Part shown: positions 22,837 through 34,471 of the stretch, one piece after another | Numbering within the stretch: position 1 is the stretch's first letter | Layout: every line of letters begins with the position of its first letter | Assembly: GCA_947044405.1 (NCBI GenBank) | Contig: CAMRHE010001074.1 | Span: 1-64,000 of the forward strand | Length of the DNA: 64,000 nt | Reading direction: 5' to 3' | Source: Leptodactylus fallax | Taxonomy: Eukaryota > Chordata > Amphibia > Anura > Leptodactylidae | The notes under the pieces: generated by a model | Seen by the model: the letters and a program-made list of their open reading frames with translations, nothing else | What the model was told of the DNA's origin: nothing | Database searches by the model: none | Translations under genes and position numbers: made by a program

Positions 22837-23854
22837 CTTGCATCCTGCTGCTCCATATATTTCTATGGGACTGGTAGAGATAGCCCACGTACAGCAGTCC
22901 CATAGCATTGAATGGACCAACAGCGTGTGCACGACCGCTGCTCCATTCATACACAGGCACACGGCACTCCAATTCTCTCGATCTGCAGGGATCCCAGTGG
23001 TCGGACCCCCCCCCCCCCCAATCTGCAACTCTTGTGGGCAAACCCTTTTAGTGATTATGTAGATAATGGCCTTTTAAATGTTATGTGCCAATATAGAGAA
23101 CGCAGTGGGCACCCATGGGAGCAACAACTAGGATCCCATTACTAGCGCAGTTTTGTATATGACTATCACAGTGATACAGGAGGAATGAGAGGAAGTATTG
23201 AGCGTTCACCCATAGCAAGAAAAAATAAGTTAAATTACATGAAGAAATATATCTCTTCTACCTCAGTGACTGATGACTGAAAAACAAGCGGTAAATCAAT
23301 GCCAGCGGTGAAAAGACGAAATAACATTTCACACGGTATAAATCCTGTAGCGTACAAGTAGCAATGATTGCAGGCCGCTGATTTATTAGTTTGTCATCAA
23401 ACAGACTGTGAAGAAATGTATATAAATATATGTAGTAAAATCACACAATGTTCAGTCCCTCCGCGGATGGAAGTTTCACCACTGAGTTCTGGCAATAATA
23501 TAAAATATATGAGATACATATATACTGGAGACTGACGCAAATATATATCAAAAAATCAAAGACTAGTCATATGGAGTTTATTGGTTCTAACAAGTGCATA
23601 GAAGAAAGAAGAGAGATTGTTTAGTGCCTGCCATTACTATACGTCAATCTCAATGTATCGCCATCTATTATATGGACATTCTCTAGAACATTGGTCTACT
23701 ACAACTTGTAGCTCCCCAGCTGTTATGACAATGAGATTCCCAGCATGCCCGGACAGCCACATGTGATAGCTAATATATGAGATATTTAGATTTCTTCATG
23801 GATTCCTAAAAACATGCATTAGACTGCCATGCCATAAAATTTCCATGTGTTTTT
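22837..23854. other. Intergenic with MITE fragments
   Basis: It contains a poly-C run of about 14 at 23008-23021 within a GGGATCCCAGTGGTCGGACC segment, probably part of a degenerate miniature element. The remainder shows no gene. Confidence 0.4.
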
Positions 23855-24101
23855 GGCTTACGCTAGCACCCATGCGGACCCAAAGGACAGAGACCCTTTC
23901 CGCTTAAAAAGCGGTTACACGAGAAACCCACGGACTTCATATAAAAGAGTCTGCAAATGTTCTACCCGGTTTCTGCTGTTTTTATACTAAAACCTGCAGA
24001 GAGAAAAGTCCTCCTTGGAGGACTTTTCTCTCTGACGATTTTAGATTGAATCTGCAGCGGAGTCTCCTACGGAGACTCCAACGCAGATGTGAACCTAGCC
24101 T
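23855..24101. mobile_element. MITE, GTTCACAC-end family, copy 3
   Basis: Right end GATGTGAACCTAGCCT matches copy 1. The left end is eroded (GGCTTACGCTAGCACC). An inner perfect hairpin AGAGAAAAGTCCTCC/GGAGGACTTTTCTCT lies near 24000-24032. Non-coding. Confidence 0.65.
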
Positions 24102-24634
24102 TATGTTGCTTTTTCATTTTTTTTTCTACTGTACTATAATACTCTCCATAACTATACAAGATGCAAGACACCTCATATCACCACCACACACTCTGCTATC
24201 TAATAGACAGCTTTATCTTTCAAGGAAACCCTTCAGACCCTTTAATCTGCATCAAGTACGTACACAAAGGGATGGTTTCATGGTTACAACCGACCAACCG
24301 AATGATAATCCAGGAGAGTGGTGGCTTGGTGACCAATGAGCACTTCCATGAATAGTTATGGAAGTACTCATTGATTACCAGCAGGGTTCAGGGAGTGAGA
24401 GGTGAGTACAATTCTCAGTACTAGAACTCCTATTCTTACTGTGTGCTCGCTAGCATCACTGTGACATAGGCACCAGGACCAGGGAAGGAGTAGAGAGTGC
24501 TAATAATGGCGAGTTGTACTCACCGCTCACTCCCCCAGGCCCTGAACTGTATGGAGTTTGGTCAATGGAATTATACAGTTTGGGACCTGAGGACATTATA
24601 CTGTGCTGGAATACTTAGGGGACAATATACTGTG

Positions 24635-25310
24635 TAATTGGTCAGAAAGTTTTAACTTATGGAGTGTGTGGAAGGGGCAAGTGCTGGGGTCTTCTGTTAT
24701 GGGATTGGTCACCCCATCCTATGTTTTTTTCCATGAGCAAAGAAGGGATAAAAGTTATAACTGATGGATCGGGGGGACGGGACAAGTGCTAGAGTCTTCT
24801 CTTATGGGATTGGGGTTGGCACTTAGAGAAGTGTCATCCCATCACAAGTTGGATCTATGTTTTTTTTTCCATGAGCAAAGAAGGGGTAATTGGTCTGAAA
24901 GTTCCAATTGATGGCATTTGAGATGCCGCAGGCTTGATCCATCAATTTTTCAACAAAGAAGGGGAAACTGGTATAAAAAAGTTACAAAGAATTGCAAGGT
25001 CAAGTGTTGGGGTCATCTATCATTGGATGGGGTGCACTTGAAGAGGTATCAACCCATCACTAGTTGGACCCATCTTTTTTCTAAACACAAGATAGGACGA
25101 CTTTATCTGAAGGTTATAATGGATAAAGGGAGGTCAAGTGCAGGTTTCTGTCATGGTATAAGGGGCACTTGGAGGACTAGGTAGATGTAGACACTTATTT
25201 CAACAACAAGAGATGGAGAACAGGACTGGAGCTTACATAGGATGGGTGAGAATAAGGAAAGAGCAAGTGCTGGGGTCTTCTGTCATGTCATGGGGGAGGT
25301 TGAAGGAACA
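24635..25310. repeat. Degenerate tandem repeat, 4-5 units of about 130-165 bp
   Basis: Recurring words in order are GGGCAAGTGCTGGGGTCTTCT, a CACTT..AGAGG block, CCCATCACAAGTTGGA, CCATGAGCAAAGAAGGGG and ATAACTGATGGA. Units are diverged and unequal. No element ends are seen. Confidence 0.5.
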
Positions 25311-26590
25311 AATGCTCAGAGATAGTCTGGTTTTATTTTGCTTTATTAGGTCAATTCTATGTAATATATGTTTTATGTACCTTTTATGGGAAGATCTTGG
25401 CCATTAATAAATATTGTATGTGAGCTTAAGTATAAAATGTGCATGTACGTGACTGAATATATGTAAATAATCTATTCTTTATGCCAAGGAACATTTAATA
25501 CTTCCATCTACATCAGCCTCCTACATCAATAATTTACATCTGTAATCCACCTGACTGCTCATGATAATCTACTTACAGTATGCATATTGTATATTTCTAC
25601 ATCAATAATGTGCATTCAGAGGCCACTTATCTCTCTTATAATGCTCTATTGATCTGCATGTGAATGCTTGTCTCCATAATGATAAGTGATTTCAGCTCTG
25701 AAGTTTTAATATGCTTGACTAAGTGCAGTCTAGGTCAGGTTAGACGCTTGAAACATGATCTGCTCTGTTAGGAAATACAAGAGTAACTCTAGTCCTTGTG
25801 TTATTCATTGAAGGTGGTCTTGGAACAGGACACAGTACACAAGAAGGTGTATTTTTTAACTTGTACGGTCTTCGGTGAACCCTGCTTTTTAGAAAATTTT
25901 GCAAGTAGCTGCCTCAAAAAAGTTAGTGTTTTTAGATCCTTTACTTAGCTACCATGAATGCCTCACTACCGAAGAATAGCTCTAGCAGAGGGAGACTGAC
26001 CATTCTGGTATCAGATCAGCTCCCAGGGACAGGGGCATAGCTATAGGGGGTGCAGAGGCAGCAGTCACTACAAGGTCGGGACCCTGAGGGGGCCCCAAAA
26101 GTCCCTCTGACCTATAAAATAAACCACAGTTCTACATGATACAAGATAGGTAGGGGGTCTTTACAGATTTCACCAGCAGCTTCAAGATACACCTCTACCC
26201 AGGGACCCATTCTGGCCCGAGGAGTCCTACTGCTCCTTAATGAACCCAGGGTCTACCAGTACGCTCAGGTATTACTCAGAAATACTCAATATACTGTATT
26301 TTGGGGGTTTTTTTTGGACCTCATCAGTAGTGATCTGGTTACCGCATACATTCTGTATTTACTAAATAAATATATAATACATGCCTTTGTAATTACAGAA
26401 TATTGTAACTTCAAGGCATTTGCTAATCTAACTTTAATAGTTAGTGAGGAATCCGCTTGCCCTCTGCCCCTCTATGAACACCATACTTAAAAAGAATGAA
26501 CCCCCATATCGAATACTCTATCACAGAATTCTCTGTTAAAACAGTGAGCCCCCTACTCAGAAATCTCATCTGTTAACAACCATGGAGGAA
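25311..26590. other. Intergenic, nothing recognised
   Basis: No coding sequence, tandem structure or element ends that I can support. Confidence 0.4.
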
Positions 26591-26599
26591 GGCTACCCA

Positions 26600-26895
26600 C
26601 ATAGTGTAAATGCCGCAGCAAAAAATGCTGCATTTTACAGTACCTGCAAAGTGAATGGGATTCTGGTTAATCCCATCCACACATAGCAGAAAAAAATCTG
26701 CAGCGGAAAAATTGCGTTTTCAAAAACCGTCGCGTTTTGAAAATTACAGCATGTCAATTATACCTGCGGAAATGCTGGCGTTTTCCATATAGGTATAATA
26801 TGGGCAAAAAAAATTGCAGAGGAAAGCTCTGTGAAAACGCAATAAAAAACACTGCAGAAAAAAACGTGATGCGATGTCACTAGGTGTAAAAGCCC
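26600..26895. repeat. Dispersed repeat (family Y), copy 2
   Basis: Shares the AAAATTACAGCATGTCAATT, ATACCTGCGGAAATGCTGGC and TATAGGTATAAT blocks with 1985-2260 (inverted) and 42231-42715. It has alternating GCAGAAAAA and CGTTTTT words and no coding frame. Confidence 0.5.
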
Positions 26896-27702
26896 ATTGA
26901 CATGCATCATCTGGTCGGCGATGTCATCCTGAGCACTTGGTGTTTTGTTTTGTTCAAATCCATTCAGCCATTTCAAAGATATAAGCCCTGTTAGTGTTGA
27001 TACAAATTAGACTATACTAGCCAAGAGGGTGGTAACACTGTGGTTTCTGTGGGTTGGGGTCTCTGTGTGCTGTAAGTCATGCAGTGTCACTGCCCACTTG
27101 ACCCTAATTTGCATCAGCAGTAAAAGGGCTTATATCTTTGGAATAGTTAAACAGATTTGGATGAACCAAACACCAAAATGCTCAGGGTGACAGTGCTTAT
27201 CGGATGATGTATGCCATTGGGCTTTTCAGACCTGATGAAAGTTCCTCTTTAGGTGGAAACTGTGTAGTGATTCTTTTCCCCTGTGGTGGCGCTGTAGGAG
27301 GAGCAAACACTTTTTTGCAAGATTGCCCCTCAGAATATTGTTGATCATTGGTGTCTCCAACAGTGGGAATCATTGTGATATGTTTTTCATACACCTTTCA
27401 ACCAAAAAGCATTGTCCAAAGTGGACAACCCATTTAACCTTTCACATAACTAGGGTAGGAACAGTATCATGAAAGACCTGGGGCAGAAAAACCCAAATCC
27501 AATCTGATCACTGAAATATATACAACATAAGGCTGCGGTTTTTTAGCCAAATTCAGGAGTGGATTTAACAGAAGGGAAACATGCAAGATCTTTCTTTATA
27601 TTTTCCATTCCTTTTCAAGTCACTCCTGACTTTGGTTCAAAAAAACCACAGCAAAATCTGCATCAAAAAACACTTCATTTCCACAACGTGGGGCCTCAGC
27701 CT

Positions 27703-27935
27703 AAGGGTGCGTTCACATCTGTGTCATTTAATCCATTCTTCTGGTCCATCATAGGACCATAAAATGGATTAGCAAAAAAGATGGAACCTTCTAATGACGG
27801 ATAACAATGGAGGGATCCCAATGATTATAACGGGGTCTGTTGGGTGTCCGTTTTTCTCTCCCAGACATTGAAAGACAAAAAAGTTGTGCCTGCGATTTTA
27901 GACAGACTCTACGACGGGCATGTGAACATAGCATT
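27703..27935. mobile_element. MITE, GTTCACAC-end family, copy 4 (diverged)
   Basis: Begins AAGGGTGCGTTCACATCTG and ends GGCATGTGAACATAGCATT. The inner TATAACGGGGTC block corresponds to the other copies but is clearly diverged. Confidence 0.5.
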
Positions 27936-28831
27936 AGAACAAAGAGATAAATCCTTAGCCTACCTCAGTGTGAAAAGGTGACAGTAAGTGTTTTCCTATT
28001 TTTACAGCTCAGTGTGAAAAGTAAAACATTTAATTTTAAAAAATTCAAAAACATTTTATTTTTGAAAATAAAAAAGTGATAAAATAAGTACAATATAAAA
28101 ACTTGATGCAAAAAAATAAGTAATTTTTAACACATAGTCATGATATGCTCAATTACATCTGTACATAACGTGCCATTGACGATCATTATTAACATAGAGA
28201 GATTATTGTCGTAAATGGCAGCCAGCTCTTGTATTCAGGATCTGATGTGTATAGAGGTTCCCTAGAGATGGCTGCACATATATGAAAAGAATAGTTGGAC
28301 TATACACTATGGAAATAGTCAGGGATCATATAACGTACAGAGAAGTGTAAGAGTGCGGTGTTGCTGGAGAGAGGGGCTATTTTTTCACTGCTGTTTATTA
28401 CACGGATACTAAAGAAAACATTCGTGTTCAATATACTCCTTTTATATAAAGCAATGCTCCTTCCCTCTTCCTCTTCTTGAGCCGGGCGGAATGGGAGAGC
28501 TGGCAAATCAAAAGAAAATAGATCTCATCCAAAAGAATTGTTATTGCATTTTCTTGCCCTTGTGCTGTGAATGGAGCTCTGTGCGTAGTGTGAGATATAC
28601 TTTTGGGGTAAAATGGCTATTTTTGGATATAAAGTTAATTATCACACATTTCTACATAACTACAGAGTGAGATTTTTATGCCATAACTTGTTATGCTGCC
28701 TGCGTCCTAAAATGATCTTAAGTCGGAATTTAAACAATTTTTTAATTTTTTTTTTTGTTAATTTGGTAAATTCTGCTATTTTATCTTCTATTGAAAATTA
28801 ATTCACATTGTCTTCAGAACTTTCAGATACA
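27936..28831. other. Intergenic, nothing recognised
   Basis: AT-rich sequence up to the LTR retrotransposon. No genes or element ends recognised. Confidence 0.4.
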
Positions 28832-29435
28832 TGTAAGAGACAGCCAATGTTGTCCTAAGCTTCATTTGTCTGTATAAACTGTTAATGTTGAATGTATTTC
28901 TGTGATTCTGTTCCTTTAAGACAGCAGCCATTGTAATTGTGACATGATGCTGGAGTGAGACCCCCCCCTTTTATGTCAGCCTGCCTGTTCTGCAGACAGA
29001 ATGTGAGCAGAGAAGCAGGAAGTGACGAGACAGAGAGCAGCAGCCATCTTAGCAAGTGTTGTATTGAACTGGTGTGGAGATTTTTCTGTACAGCTAAGCT
29101 GTATCTTGGTCCAGAGACAAACAGAGTGTAAAGAGACAACAGGACTAGTGAGTCCACGTGAAAGGAACTGTGCTCAGTGGCTGATCAGTGAGACTGACAT
29201 TGTGACTGTGTATATGGATACCACAGATAGAGACTCGCAGTGCTGTTAATGTACTGGACAGCACCTGCTAAACCCCGGCTTACATCCCAGCTCAGTGTAT
29301 GGATTCTGCAGGACTGTCAGTGTGCTGAGTGGAATCTGCTGTTGGATTACATTGCATTCAGTTGGTTTCCCTGTCTGTTAAAGAGGACTTCATTTCTCCC
29401 AAGATCCTGATAACCGTGAGGAGAGGACGCTTCAC

Positions 29436-29443
29436 TATAAAAG
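29436..29443 (+). promoter_or_regulatory. TATA box in copy A 5' LTR
   Basis: TATAAAAG about 370 bp before the LTR end, in a GC-richer context. The equivalent box sits at 35077-35084 in the 3' LTR and in inverted form in copy B's LTR. It is the likely RNA start region for the element. No start-site data. Confidence 0.6.
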
Positions 29444-29716
29444 AAAGGACCGACTTTGGGCCCCATCGCGCGCTTCTACGGACTGTAAGCGGTCCACCTG
29501 GACCACTGGGGAAAAGGGGGTGCACCCAAATGTGAAGTCAGGGTCAGTTAGGGATAGTTTTGAGTATATTGTTCATTCAGTGTCCATACTGCAGAATTGG
29601 ACAGAGTAAAAGTAGAAACCATTGCAGAATTTGCCTTGAAATTGTTCATGCTATATTGTATATTTTGCTTGTCTTTATCCTGTCATTTTACCTTCAAATA
29701 GCCTTTATTAACTTAT

Positions 29717-29722
29717 AGTAAA
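29717..29722 (+). promoter_or_regulatory. AGTAAA polyadenylation-like signal in LTR
   Basis: A variant polyadenylation hexamer about 85 bp before the LTR end, after T-rich sequence. It is conserved in all LTR copies here. Weak evidence. Confidence 0.35.
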
Positions 29723-29808
29723 TATATATTCTTTTCTTGAACTACCGCGTGTGCGTTCATTTCTGGTTGCGGAGTCCAAACCACCTGCCTTGCTCTCGGT
29801 TCACAAAT

Positions 29809-29826
29809 TGGCGTAGTCGGCAGGAT
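29809..29826 (+). other. Primer-binding site, tRNA-Ser type
   Basis: TGGCGTAGTCGGCAGGAT lies 3 bp after the LTR. It is complementary to the 3' end of vertebrate tRNA-Ser (CCTGCCGACTACG plus CCA, from memory of tRNA-Ser-AGA/TGA). This would prime minus-strand DNA synthesis. Confidence 0.8.
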
Positions 29827-29838
29827 CCGCTTACCAGA

Positions 29839-30864
29839 ATGGACGGTGACGCACCCGTTCGGGAGAATGGTGCTGGAGGAAGAATGCCAGCAGGGGCTAT
29901 AATGAGTCAGTTAGCTAAATTTGATGGCAATAATATGTCAGTGAGTATGTGGGTGGAACAGATACGAATGATACAGCGAATGTACCAGACCGCACCAGAA
30001 GTACTAGTAGAGCTAGCAATATTGACATTACAAGGGGATGCTAAGACCACGGTGATACTGAGGCCATTTGAACAAAGGCAGACATTTGAGCAAGTAGTCC
30101 AGATTCTAGAAACCATCTATGGAGAAACTGCATTGCTGGGGTCTCTGCAGGCTCGGTTCTTCCAGAGGGTACAACAGGAGAATGAAAGCCTTCCCCAATA
30201 TGCAAATGCCCTACAAGAACTGCTCCGAGATATTCAAAGGAAGGAAAGAGGGGGCTCGCCAGCCTTCTGTAACCCTGATCGGACTCTCCGTGACCAGTTT
30301 GTCCTGGGGATACGTGACGGCAGTTTAACTGTGACTATGCAGGATTTTATACGACGAGAGACTGATGCTAAATTCCATGATGTACAGGTAGAGGCCATCT
30401 CCCGTGCCAATAGTATGGTCCCGAGGCCGCAGACCGCAGTTGGAGTTACTTTGTCACAGGGGGCTAGTTCTGGCTCAGAGACAGTAGAAAAAGGGACGGT
30501 TAAAGAAATTCTCACAGTAATGCAGAAACTGCAAGAACAAATGGAACACTTGCACACTCGTTGTGATGAGCAGTCTATGAAAATTGCAGACTTCCAGAAG
30601 ACTGGAGATGAAAGGGTGAGCCATCCACACCCAGCAAGTCAGAATCACCCACCACCCCGCTGGAGGGGTGAGGATAGGACCTACCGAAGGGGTCCAAATC
30701 ATTTAGTGCAGTGCTCAGGAGAAATCGAAGGGGCTTACCGAAGGGGCCCAAACAGATGGCCAGAACGACGGGAGATACGCTGCTGGGAGTGTGGACAGAT
30801 GGGCCACGTTGCTGCTAGATGTCCAGAGCAGCGACAAACTTATGAGAGGCCGCCGTTAAACTGA
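29839..30864 (+). CDS. gag: Gag of copy A, intact
   Basis: 341 residues from MDGDAPVRENG. I take this ATG, just after the primer site, and not the in-frame ATG at 29737, which is inside the LTR. The protein forms the particle that packages element RNA. The middle (about residues 60-200, with LQARFFQRVQQENESLPQYA) resembles the retrotransposon gag/PNMA-like capsid fold. A short coiled-coil-like stretch (VKEILTVMQKLQEQMEHL) lies near 220-240. A CCHC knuckle (CWECGQMGHVAARC, about residues 315-328) binds RNA. It ends TTA AAC TGA, overlapping the pol frame by 18 bases. No stop or frameshift is seen. Confidence 0.93.
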   Translation: MDGDAPVRENGAGGRMPAGAIMSQLAKFDGNNMSVSMWVEQIRMIQRMYQTAPEVLVELAILTLQGDAKTTVILRPFEQRQTFEQVVQILETIYGETALLGSLQARFFQRVQQENESLPQYANALQELLRDIQRKERGGSPAFCNPDRTLRDQFVLGIRDGSLTVTMQDFIRRETDAKFHDVQVEAISRANSMVPRPQTAVGVTLSQGASSGSETVEKGTVKEILTVMQKLQEQMEHLHTRCDEQSMKIADFQKTGDERVSHPHPASQNHPPPRWRGEDRTYRRGPNHLVQCSGEIEGAYRRGPNRWPERREIRCWECGQMGHVAARCPEQRQTYERPPLN

Positions 30865-33800
30865 AGTCCCCTGCTGCTGAAGGGCGTGTAGTAGGGGAGA
30901 CTGACAAGGAGACTATGTGGGGAGAATGCCCTGATGATGACCTGATCGCTGCAAGTCCTGTCATACAGGTGGAAATGGAGGGTATTCCGGTTACCGGGAT
31001 GATTGACACGGGTTCCCAAGTAACGACCTTGAGTAGAGACTGTTATGAACGGTACTTCCGGCAACATGTGAAATATGATCCCCATACATTCGTACGAGTG
31101 GTCGCAGCTAACCAGTTACCAGTTCCAGTCGTGGGAGTGGCCTGGATGAATGTCCGGGTATGTGGCCAAGATCTAGGTAGGAAAGGCATTGTGGTGGTAC
31201 AGGAGTCACATGAAGTAAAGGTCCCTGTCATTTTGGGGATGAATGTGTTAAAAGAATTAGATCAGATCCTCTTTGAAAAGAAAGGTCACGGTTATTGGAA
31301 AGAAACCACCACCCATCGGCCTACTCAAACAGCTTTCCAGCGGCTGATCCGGACATGTGGCTTACAGAAAAGTTCAGATGCACAGCGTCCTCTGGCTCGA
31401 ATTTCAGTTCCTTTGCATACAAAAGTTACACTGCCACCCAGTCGGGAGACAATAGTGTCCATGCCCGTAGGCACCTGTCGGAAACTAGAGGGCATAGCTG
31501 TGTTGGTAGAACCACTGCAGGCAGCCGAAGGAGGTGTTGATCCACTAGTGGCCCGTTCCTTGGCAATAGTTCGCAATGGAAGAGTACCACTTCGATGTGT
31601 AAACACTCAGGACCAGAGTGTGGACCTGACCCCAGGGAGGCTGCTGGCTAACATCTATGTGACTCCGGAGGAAGTAAGGAAAGTAACTCCAATGCAGCTG
31701 AAGCCGACTGAAAGGGATGAGTGGACCGTAACTGTGTCCATGGGAGAAGATGAGGAACCCACCTCTGAATGGAATGGCTGTGCAATTCGAGAACAGATGA
31801 AGATGGATGTAAGTTCATGTTCTCTGGAATGGGTGCAGAAGGTAGATGAGCTGTTGTGGGAGAACCAAGCCACCTTTGCACGGTATGCTGAAGATTTTGG
31901 ATGTACCACAGGGATCTACCATGAGATTCCCACAGGAGACACCCCTCCAATTAGAGAGCGCTACCGACAAATTCCTCCACAGTTGTATCAGGAAGTGAAA
32001 GAACTGTTAGCTAAGATGCTACAGGGTGAGACCATCAAGAGACAAGATAGCGGCTGTTCAAGATTGGCCGATACCGACTACCCTGCGAGAAGTGAGGGCG
32101 TTCCTTGGAGTAGCCGGTTACTATCGACGGTTTATTAAGGATTTCGCCAAGGTAGCAGCACCACTTAATGCTCTCCTACGAGGCACATCCGGTGGTCCAA
32201 AGAACCGGTCCGTGAAGTGGGGACCTGAACAGGAACAAGCCTTCCAGGCATTGAAGGATGCACTGACAACAGCCCCAATCTTGGCATATGCTGATTACCA
32301 CTTGCCGTTCCAGCTATATACAGATGCAAGCCTGTATGGTCTTGGAGCAGTGCTTTCCCAGCTTCAGGATGGCCAGGAGAGGGTCATAGCGTACGGCAGC
32401 CGGTCTTTGAGAGATTCTGAAAGAAACCCCGAGAATTATAGTTCATTTAAATTGGAGCTGTTGGCACTGGTATGGGCCATGACCGAGAAATTCTCTGAAT
32501 ATTTGACCGGTGCTGAAGTTTTAGTACTGACTGACAACAACCCACTAGCTCACCTGGAAAATGCCAAGCTCGGGGCGTTAGAGCAGAGGTGGATAGCCCG
32601 AATGTCTACATTCAATTACCGCATTAAGTATCGGTCCAAGACAGAGAACCAGAATGCTGACGGACTTTCTAGGGTAACTGCCCAGACCCCCACAGAAGAC
32701 GTGGATCATGAGTTGGAGCATGTGGAGGTGCCCGATTTCAGCAGATTTTCACAGGCCTTGACCGCCACTAATCAGTTTGAGATGGAGGGGACTGAAATGG
32801 CTCCTTTCTTTGGTCCCTCACGACAGGAATGGACACAGATACAACAGACCCATGAGGGGCTGGCGCAGATGATCAAGTGTGTTGAGAAAGGCCAGAAGCC
32901 CTGTAGAGAGGAAAGAGAACGACTGACACGTGAGATATTATCTGTTTTGAGTCAGTGGGAAAAGTTGGAGATGAAAAATGGAGTGCTATGCCGAAAGGTC
33001 TATTTACCTTCTGAGATCGACATTCGATACCAAATTGTGGTGCCTAGTGAACTGGCTCGCTCCTTGGCAGTTGAGGCTCATAATAAGAATGGACATTTTG
33101 GTCATGAGAAGACCTTTCGTTGGTTACAGCGACTGATTTACTGCCCTGGTCTTCGTCAAATGGTCGAAGAAGTATGCCGCAGCTGTCGAACTTGTGAGAT
33201 CCATAAGGCAATAGAACAGAGAGCTCCCCTGCAAACCATCGTGACCCAGGAACCTTTAGAAATCGTCATGATAGACTATCTAATGGTGGGCCCATCCAAT
33301 AGCGGACACCAGTGTTGCCTCGTAATGGTGGATCACTTCACCAAATTTGCGGTGGTAACCGCCACCAAGGATCAGACAGCTGAGTCAGCAGCTCGTGCTC
33401 TGTGCCAAGATTTCATTCGAGTATATGGGTGCCCCCAACGCATCCACTCCGACCAGGGCGCCTGCTTTGAGGGACACGTAATGAAAGAAGTTCAACGTAT
33501 CTACGGGATAAAGAAGTCGCACACGACTCCATACCACCCTCAGGGAAATGGGGCCTGTGAAAGATTCAACAGAACTCTGCTACAGATGCTGCGGACTCTG
33601 GAGGAAGACAAGAAGTTACAGTGGCCTCAGTTCTTGTCTGAAATGGTGTGGGCCTATAACAATCAGGTCCATTCTACAACGGGGTACTCTCCTTATACAC
33701 TTCTCTTTGGGCGGTCTGGGCGAAGTATAGGAGAATTACAGTTGAATGATGTGGATGGGTTCCCTCCGAGGGATCCAACCTCTTGGGTGCGGGCGCATCG

Positions 33801-34458
33801 GCAGAGACTTGAGACGATCCATCGATTGGTGCGGCAGCGCCTGCAAGAACATCCCCATCCTGATAAGACCCCAGTGCAAGAAGCACCATTGCAACCAGGC
33901 GACCTGGTGCTAGTTCGTGTCAAGAAACCCCAAGGGAAATTGGAAAGCAGATGGGAGGCTTTGCCGTATCGTGTTGTTGGCCGCAAGTATGCGAATGGGC
34001 CAGTGTACCAGGTCCAGAAAGAAGGAACTGATTGTGTTCGAGTACTTCACCGAAATATGTTGCGCCTGTGTCATTCTGAAGGGACAAATCACGATGGGCC
34101 TGCCAATGTGAATGAGCTCCCACAGTCAGAGAATGGAGGTGCGGAATGGGCCTCCGACGAGGAGGATGATTGTTGGCCGATCCCTGCTCCTGGGGATGTT
34201 CCACCTGTGACTACTGTATCTCCGGCCTGTGCCCCCTCTGGTGCGGAATCCGCTGGTCCTTCTCAGCCCATAGCTGCAGCACCCCATAATATACCACCGG
34301 TCCTCAGACGGACCACTAGGCCAAATGCTGGTATTCCCCCTGTTCGGTATGCGCAGGATGAGTTTGTTTGGCCTGCCATACATCGGTATACTACCACCCT
34401 GTGCATAAAAGTACAACCCTCTGGATATACAGTCATAGGCAGGGACTGCCAATCTTAA
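30846..34458 (+). pseudogene. pol: Pol of copy A, RT core deleted
   Basis: The first frame (30846-32138) has the aspartic protease (IDTGSQ near 31002) and the region up to the RT start. At about 32025-32028 a 545-bp deletion relative to copy B joins two GGGTG microhomologies. It removes the RT fingers and palm including the YLDD active site, and shifts the frame. The second frame (32026-34458) keeps the RT thumb/connection, RNase H (YTDAS, LELLAL, LTDNN), the integrase zinc motif (HNKNGH and CRSCRTC) and the integrase catalytic triad (IDY, SDQG, CERFN). It ends just before the polypurine tract. No functional RT can be made. Confidence 0.93.
30855..30898 (+). promoter_or_regulatory. Gag-pol -1 ribosomal frameshift signal
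   Basis: Slippery heptamer GTTAAAC (30855-30861) is in the correct gag phase (G TTA AAC) and directly before the gag TGA. A -1 slip reads into the pol frame, which is open from 30846. Five bases downstream a perfect 6-bp stem TCCCCT/AGGGGA (30867-30872, 30893-30898) forms a hairpin. GTTAAAC is a known functional heptamer (arteriviruses). The same layout exists in copy B (heptamer 62010-62016, minus). Confidence 0.75.
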
Positions 34459-34471
34459 AGTGGGGGGAATA
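34457..34471 (+). other. Polypurine tract of copy A
   Basis: AAAGTGGGGGGAATA directly before the 3' LTR, overlapping the pol stop. It is the expected plus-strand primer. The same tract precedes the LTR in copy B. Confidence 0.85.

Larger units (their letters stand above)
28832..29805 (+). repeat. Copy A 5' LTR
   Basis: 974 bp, starting TGTAAGAGACAGCC and ending GGTTCACA (TG...CA). It has a poly-C run near 28965, a TATAAAAG box at 29436-29443 and an AGTAAA polyadenylation-like signal near 29717. It is almost identical to the 3' LTR. Confidence 0.95.

Noticed and set aside
27226..27260. CTGATGAAAG as another hammerhead core
   Set aside because: No GAAA box at a suitable distance with a pairing stem II, and no stem I or III.
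28882..29157. Antisense frames in the LTRs (also near 34556 and 57527)
   Set aside because: Repeated only because the LTR is repeated; no coding signature.
34100..34471. Envelope gene at the 3' end of copy A
   Set aside because: Pol runs straight into the polypurine tract; no room or frame for env.
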